9,998 bases of DNA from Bacteroidales bacterium. GTDB lineage: Bacteria; Bacteroidota; Bacteroidia; Bacteroidales; WCHB1-69. Shown here piece after piece: positions 6,391 through 9,998 of the stretch. The stretch is taken from contig JAGCRI010000170.1 of the NCBI GenBank assembly GCA_017964755.1, positions 1 to 9,998 of the forward strand, in the 5' to 3' direction. Positions within the stretch are counted from its first letter, which is position 1; each line of letters begins with the position of its first letter. The position numbers and the translations under genes were made by a program. The notes beneath the pieces were generated by a model. The model was given only the letters and a program-made list of their open reading frames with translations. It had not been told where the DNA came from and ran no database searches.

Positions 6391-6398
6391 CAAATTTA
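6391..6398 (-). promoter_or_regulatory. tdk: -7 box (TAAATTTG) of tdk
   Basis: The minus strand reads TAAATTTG, a match to TAnnTTTG, 65 nt upstream of the tdk ATG at 6325. It lies back to back with the candidate plus-strand boxes in the 104-bp divergent region. No -33 motif is evident. Confidence 0.45.
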
Positions 6399-6429
6399 TG
6401 ATACTTTTTGAAATAAAAATTACAAAGTA

Positions 6430-7299
6430 ATGAATAGTTTTGAACATAATGGAAATTTCATTGAAGAAATCTCACAAGTAATTGAAGTACTTGAACTTAT
6501 TAAAAAAAATAATGGTATAAAATCTGACATTGACAGAGATATCGTCCTCGAACTGATACGGAAAGCATACGTCAATATCTTAAAATGCAATAACACCGGC
6601 ACTGCTGAAGAGCAAGCAAAATTGCTGAAAGAAGAAGAGGAACGCAACCGCAGAGAACAGGAAGAACGCGAAAGATTAGAACGTGAGGAAAAAGCACGTC
6701 AGGAACAACTTGAGCGTGAGAGAATTGCGCGCGAGGAAGAGGAACGCAAACGCAGGGAGCAGGAAGAACGCGAAAGGTTAGCGCGCGAGGAAAAAGCACG
6801 TCAGGAACAACTTGAGCGTGAGAGAATTGCGCGCGAAGAAGAGGAACGCAAACGCAAGGAACAGGAAGCGGCGAAAACTGAGGCCCCACAAACTTCACCA
6901 GAACTCTTTGACATTTTCACACCGATTTCAGAAGCAGGGAAAAGCGTAAACCCTGAAAACGGCACAGGTAAACAATTCGTCAAAACAGAAAAAAAATCCC
7001 TCAACGACCTTCTTCAAGAACAGAATCCCGAAAAACCGTCTCTCTATTCCAAAATTCAGGAAAGCAAAATCGAAGACTTGGCAAAAGCAATTTCCCTCAA
7101 TGATAAATTCCTGTTTATTAAAGAGTTATTCAAAAACCAAGGCGAAGATTTCAGCAAAGCGATAAAACTGCTGAACCAATGCTCAAATTTGGAAGAGGCA
7201 TTCGCAGAATTGGAAAAGATGAAGAAATTTTATCTGTGGGACACCGTTTCACCGGCATATCTTACATTTTGCGACCTTGTACGCAGACGCTTTCTGTAA
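6430..7299 (+). CDS. Charged coiled-coil repeat protein with conserved C-terminal helical domain
   Basis: This 289-residue protein has no signal peptide and is probably cytoplasmic. Residues about 10-52 form an N-terminal helical region. Residues 60-148 are an almost pure Glu/Arg/Lys/Gln coiled coil built from a 34-residue repeat (69-102, 103-136 and a partial third copy from 137). Residues 149-190 are a Pro/Thr/Ser/Gly-rich linker. Residues 191-289 form a compact helical domain with SLNDKFLFIKELF (222-234), a KAIKLLNQ segment and a terminal DLVRRRFL. I recall this C-terminal pattern in Bacteroidales hypothetical proteins, where it has no assigned function. The gene is followed 3 nt later by the FG-GAP gene, so the two are translated from one message. 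The long single helix may act as a spacer or scaffold, which is inference. Confidence 0.85.
   Translation: MNSFEHNGNFIEEISQVIEVLELIKKNNGIKSDIDRDIVLELIRKAYVNILKCNNTGTAEEQAKLLKEEEERNRREQEERERLEREEKARQEQLERERIAREEEERKRREQEERERLAREEKARQEQLERERIAREEEERKRKEQEAAKTEAPQTSPELFDIFTPISEAGKSVNPENGTGKQFVKTEKKSLNDLLQEQNPEKPSLYSKIQESKIEDLAKAISLNDKFLFIKELFKNQGEDFSKAIKLLNQCSNLEEAFAELEKMKKFYLWDTVSPAYLTFCDLVRRRFL
6634..6869 (+). repeat. 102-bp in-frame tandem repeat (about 2.3 copies)
   Basis: The unit starts with GAAGAGGAACGC at 6634, 6736 and 6838, exactly 102 bp apart, and encodes 34 residues (EEERxRREQEERERLxREEKARQEQLERERIARE). Copies 1 and 2 differ by only a few bases, for example AAC/AAA, AGA/AGG, and GAA/GCG at the Leu-Glu/Ala position. 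The third copy is truncated. Such near-identical copies can gain or lose units, which would lengthen or shorten the coiled coil by 34 residues. Confidence 0.9.
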
Positions 7300-7302
7300 C
7301 CA

Positions 7303-9537
7303 ATGAAAAAAATCCTGCTAATATTAATAGTTACACTACCGCTATTCAATATTTTAGCGCAACAACACCACGATTTCGGATTCAAAAGGAATTTTGATAT
7401 TGCTTTTATAGGCCAAAACTCTGACACACTGCAATTTGCACTTGCAGGCGGCATTAATTCGGTCCGCTTTTCAGAAATTGACGTCAACGGTGACAACATA
7501 AAAGACTTGCTCGCCTTTGAAAAAAACGGCGACAGAATTATGGTCTTCACAAATAACGGTGAAAAAGACGCAATAAGTTACAAATACGCTCCGGAATACG
7601 CACATTTTTTCCCTAAACTTCACGACTGGGTTATATTGAAAGACTTTAATGCTGATGGCAAAGAAGATATTTTCACCTACGGAACCGCTGGAATCACTGT
7701 TTACAAAAACGTATCGGACGAGCAAGGTCTGCGCTTTGAACTTGTCACAGAGCAACTTGAATCATATTATTACAACGGCTATGTCAATATTTTTGCCTCG
7801 CCAGATGACTATTTGGCAATAGAAGACATTGACGGTGACGGCGACCTTGACATTCTAAACTTCATGGTTTTAGGCAAATACGTCCATTATCAACGCAATT
7901 ATGCTGTGGAAAACGGCGAAGGAGTTGAAAAATTTGACTTTCATTTGGAAGACGAGTGCTGGGGGCATTTTCACGAAGGGGAAGACGACAATTCCATAAT
8001 CTTAAATGACTATTGCACTTCAAAAGCAAATGATGGAAAAGAGCCTCTGCGCCACGTAGGGTCATCAATTTTTGCATACGATTTCAATGGTAACGGACTG
8101 AAAGACATCATTATAGGAGATGTGGACTATCCGCAGTTGATCCTTTTGGAAAACGGAGGCACTGCAAATGAAGCGCATATCACTGCTCAAACGGATATGT
8201 TTCCGAACGCAGAACATCCTATAAACTTATACTCGATGCCGTGCATAAATTTCATCGACATAAACAATGACGGTGTACCGGAGCTATTAGCCTCGCCTTC
8301 AGACCCGTCTCTCACAAAATCGCAGAACCACAACAGCTCATGGCTTTATCAATACGACTCATTATCAAAACAATACATTTTTTCAACCGCAGCATTTCTT
8401 CAAGATGAAATGGTTGATGTAGGAGGCGGCAGCTATCCTGTCTTTTTCGACTGGGACGGAGACGGGTTGCAAGACCTATTCATCTCAAACTATGGAATTT
8501 ACGACACTTCAACTTTTGACAATTATTTTCTCACATCATATTACAAATCATCAATAGCTTATTATAAAAACATCGGAACAGCGCAGCAACCTGCATTCAA
8601 ATTCATAACTTCAGATTTCGGGGATTTATTGTCAGCAAATTTGTTAGCATTATATCCCGCTTTCGGGGACTTCAACGGAGACGGAGCAACAGACATCTTA
8701 TGCGGAACCGCAACATCGGGGCTGCTGCTGCTTACCAACAACGGTGACAACACATTCGCCGCCCCCCTGCCCTACTTGGAAGAATACACTCTGAAATATG
8801 CAACGCCCCAACTATACGACATTGATGGAGACGGAGCCACAGACCTGCTCATCGGCAACCAAAAAGGAACAATTTCATACTACAAAAACAGATCACAGAA
8901 CAATATACCTGATTTTCAATTTATTACAGATAATTTCGGCAATGTTGACGTCCGCGACCACGACTTGTCATACTTCGGTTATTCTGTTCCGCTTTTCTTC
9001 AAGAAAAACAGTGAGACAAGACTATTTTGCGGCAACGAACAAGGTAAAATATTCTATTTCAAAAATATAGACTCTAATCTTGACGGGACTTTTGACTTGG
9101 TTGAAGAAGAGATGTTCGAGGTAACTGAAAATATGCGGTCCGGCATCCGCGAAGGGTGGCGTATCGGACTGTGTGTCAATGATATAAACAATGACGGATA
9201 TTTGGATTTGCTTGTCGGCAACTACGCTGGCGGAATAAGTTTCTTTAGAGGTTGTGAGCCGCCAGAAGCCGAAATCGGCATTTCTGAAACCCATCCTTCA
9301 AATTTTTTGGTTTTTCCAAATCCGTCAAAAGGGAAATTTTCAATAAAAAATTTTGAAGGGCAAAATCAAGAAATCACATATTACATATATAGTGTACAAG
9401 GAAAAATTATTTTGACAGAAAAATCTTCTGATGATAACGTTGAAATAGATTTAACAGATTTTGCGAAAGGAATTTACATTTTAAAAATTGCAACACATAA
9501 CGCTATTTTCACAAAGAAGGTAATTATTGGAGAATAG
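7303..9537 (+). CDS. Secreted FG-GAP/VCBS repeat protein with T9SS sorting domain
   Basis: The 744-residue product has a signal peptide (MKKILLILIVTLPLFNILAQ, cleaved near residue 19). Nine DxNxDG-like calcium-loop motifs follow, typical of FG-GAP/VCBS beta-propeller blades, starting at D60, D114, D175, D260, D319, D383, D456, D506 and D627. Most continue into a xDLLIG or xDILNF strand. The C-terminal part, about 668-744, is a type A T9SS sorting domain with FPNPSKGKFS (671-680), a short Ser/Asp-rich stretch, and AKGIYILKI near 721-730. It is predicted to be exported through the outer membrane and to bind ligands or other proteins through a Ca-dependent propeller. No catalytic domain is visible. 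It is translationally close to the coiled-coil gene upstream. Its ligand is unknown. Confidence 0.92.
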   Translation: MKKILLILIVTLPLFNILAQQHHDFGFKRNFDIAFIGQNSDTLQFALAGGINSVRFSEIDVNGDNIKDLLAFEKNGDRIMVFTNNGEKDAISYKYAPEYAHFFPKLHDWVILKDFNADGKEDIFTYGTAGITVYKNVSDEQGLRFELVTEQLESYYYNGYVNIFASPDDYLAIEDIDGDGDLDILNFMVLGKYVHYQRNYAVENGEGVEKFDFHLEDECWGHFHEGEDDNSIILNDYCTSKANDGKEPLRHVGSSIFAYDFNGNGLKDIIIGDVDYPQLILLENGGTANEAHITAQTDMFPNAEHPINLYSMPCINFIDINNDGVPELLASPSDPSLTKSQNHNSSWLYQYDSLSKQYIFSTAAFLQDEMVDVGGGSYPVFFDWDGDGLQDLFISNYGIYDTSTFDNYFLTSYYKSSIAYYKNIGTAQQPAFKFITSDFGDLLSANLLALYPAFGDFNGDGATDILCGTATSGLLLLTNNGDNTFAAPLPYLEEYTLKYATPQLYDIDGDGATDLLIGNQKGTISYYKNRSQNNIPDFQFITDNFGNVDVRDHDLSYFGYSVPLFFKKNSETRLFCGNEQGKIFYFKNIDSNLDGTFDLVEEEMFEVTENMRSGIREGWRIGLCVNDINNDGYLDLLVGNYAGGISFFRGCEPPEAEIGISETHPSNFLVFPNPSKGKFSIKNFEGQNQEITYYIYSVQGKIILTEKSSDDNVEIDLTDFAKGIYILKIATHNAIFTKKVIIGE

Positions 9538-9692
9538 CGTATTGCATTGTCCGTAATATAATCCAACTATGATTGAAGCAATCTGTCCCGCACGCCGTAT
9601 GTGTGTGAGGTACGGGTTGTGCGGATTTCGTGTCCGTTATTTTCCCTGCACACCTGACGGCATGCGAAATTAATGACAACGTCCAACGTAGG

Positions 9693-9723
9693 TGTAGGGC
9701 TGCCATATTATGACCGCCCTACA
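9693..9723. repeat. Hairpin in the extra segment of the right arm
   Basis: TGTAGGGC (9693-9700) and GCCCTACA (9716-9723) form a perfect 8-bp stem with a 15-nt loop. It lies in the part of the right arm with no clear counterpart on the left. The partial sequence GGCAGCCCTA on the minus strand does recall hairpin 3 at 268-285. Confidence 0.5.
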
Positions 9724-9879
9724 AACGCAGGATTTGGGCGGAGGGATTCTCACAGCCCGCAGGTCTGTTGGGAATTCCAATATTGATTGTATATTAATGA
9801 TTATCAATATATTATATTTAATACCATTAAATATTTAAAAATATTTTCTTAAATATTAATTTTATATTAAAAATTATAT

Positions 9880-9887
9880 TATCTTTG
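9880..9887 (+). promoter_or_regulatory. -7 box (TATCTTTG) of the Rpn-family gene
   Basis: TATCTTTG is a full match to TAnnTTTG and is followed by CAGCAG. It lies 39 nt before the ATG at 9927, so the leader would be roughly 30 nt. The mirror-image box at 5-12 on the minus strand is identical together with its CAGC flank. Confidence 0.65.
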
Positions 9888-9926
9888 CAGCAGATAAAAA
9901 AATCTAAAAACGCTAATATTATAACT

Positions 9927-9998
9927 ATGACTACAAAAGAAAAACCCCAGAACATCAATCTGCTGACAGACTTCGGATTCAAGCGCTTCGTCGGGACA
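9927..9998 (+). CDS. PD-(D/E)XK nuclease family 'putative transposase' (Rpn family), N-terminal fragment
   Basis: Only the first 24 codons are inside the window, and the frame stays open to the edge. The encoded start, ending NINLLTDFGFKRFVGT, has the LTDFGFKR-F-G signature at the N-terminus of the PD-(D/E)XK family transposase group, which is related to the recombination-promoting nuclease Rpn. These are DNA endonucleases that promote RecA-independent recombination and are often multi-copy in Bacteroidales. They are not classical transposases with terminal repeats. The catalytic residues are beyond the edge, so activity cannot be judged. The conserved inverted-repeat arm lies immediately upstream. 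Confidence 0.8.
   Translation, partial: MTTKEKPQNINLLTDFGFKRFVGT

Larger units (their letters stand above)
9543..9891 (+). repeat. Right arm of the long inverted repeat, directly upstream of the Rpn-family gene
   Basis: The arm starts 5 nt after the FG-GAP stop codon and ends with ATCTTTGCAGC (9881-9891). It is a diverged inverted copy of 1-267, with exact blocks at 9881-9891, 9856-9870, 9842-9850, 9789-9805, 9630-9637 and 9590-9599. It is about 80 bp longer than the left arm, mainly because of extra sequence at about 9667-9780. It contains a degenerate relative of hairpin 1 at 9648-9665 and an inverted relative at 9590-9607. The last 100 bp are extremely AT-rich and hold the promoter of the following gene. 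Confidence 0.8.

Noticed and set aside
6572..6898. Open frame of 108 codons antisense to the coiled-coil repeat
   Set aside because: It mirrors the repeat in the coiled-coil gene. The Val/Pro/Cys-rich periodic product is an artefact of the repeated Glu/Arg codons.
1..9891. Composite transposon with the arms as insertion-sequence ends
   Set aside because: The arms are diverged, each appears to be the promoter region of its own outward-facing gene, no target-site duplication can be seen, and the interior holds housekeeping genes (tdk, tRNA-Glu, porT). Classical composite transposition is not supported.

Overview
The window looks like a chromosomal segment of a Bacteroidales-type bacterium (phylum Bacteroidota). 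Four things support this. Two proteins end in C-terminal domains that resemble type IX secretion (T9SS) sorting signals. A PorT-like T9SS component is present. Promoter-like boxes match the Bacteroidota -7 consensus TAnnTTTG. Shine-Dalgarno sequences are largely absent before the start codons. I cannot name a genus.

Layout. Positions 1-335 hold no gene; they carry an AT-rich stretch followed by GC-rich hairpins. From 4685 down to 336, on the minus strand, lie a secreted gingipain-family C25 protease, a small cysteine-rich lipoprotein 7 nt behind it, then a tight trio: a duplicated DUF1599 protein, a four-helix membrane protein of the DUF486/DMT family, and a 153-residue protein of unknown function. 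Diverging from the protease, across a 128-bp promoter region, is a porT-like gene on the plus strand (4814-5536). It ends in a strong terminator that is probably shared with a convergent tRNA-Glu(CUC) gene (5643-5570, minus). Thymidine kinase (6325-5717, minus) follows. A plus-strand two-gene operon comes next: a coiled-coil protein containing a 102-bp tandem repeat, and, 3 nt later, a large secreted FG-GAP/VCBS repeat protein with a T9SS tail. The window ends with the first 24 codons of a PD-(D/E)XK/Rpn-family nuclease ('putative transposase') gene.

How the parts connect. The protease and the FG-GAP protein look like T9SS cargo, and PorT belongs to the machinery that exports such cargo, so machinery and a probable substrate share one intergenic region. 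tdk and the tRNA gene are ordinary housekeeping genes.

The most notable structure is at the edges. The non-coding DNA at 1-267 is an inverted, diverged copy of the non-coding DNA at 9543-9891. The right copy lies directly upstream of the Rpn-family gene and contains a TATCTTTG promoter box. The left copy has the same box pointing out of the window. This predicts a second Rpn-family gene just beyond the left edge and suggests that these genes move or are copied with a conserved upstream module of promoter plus hairpins.
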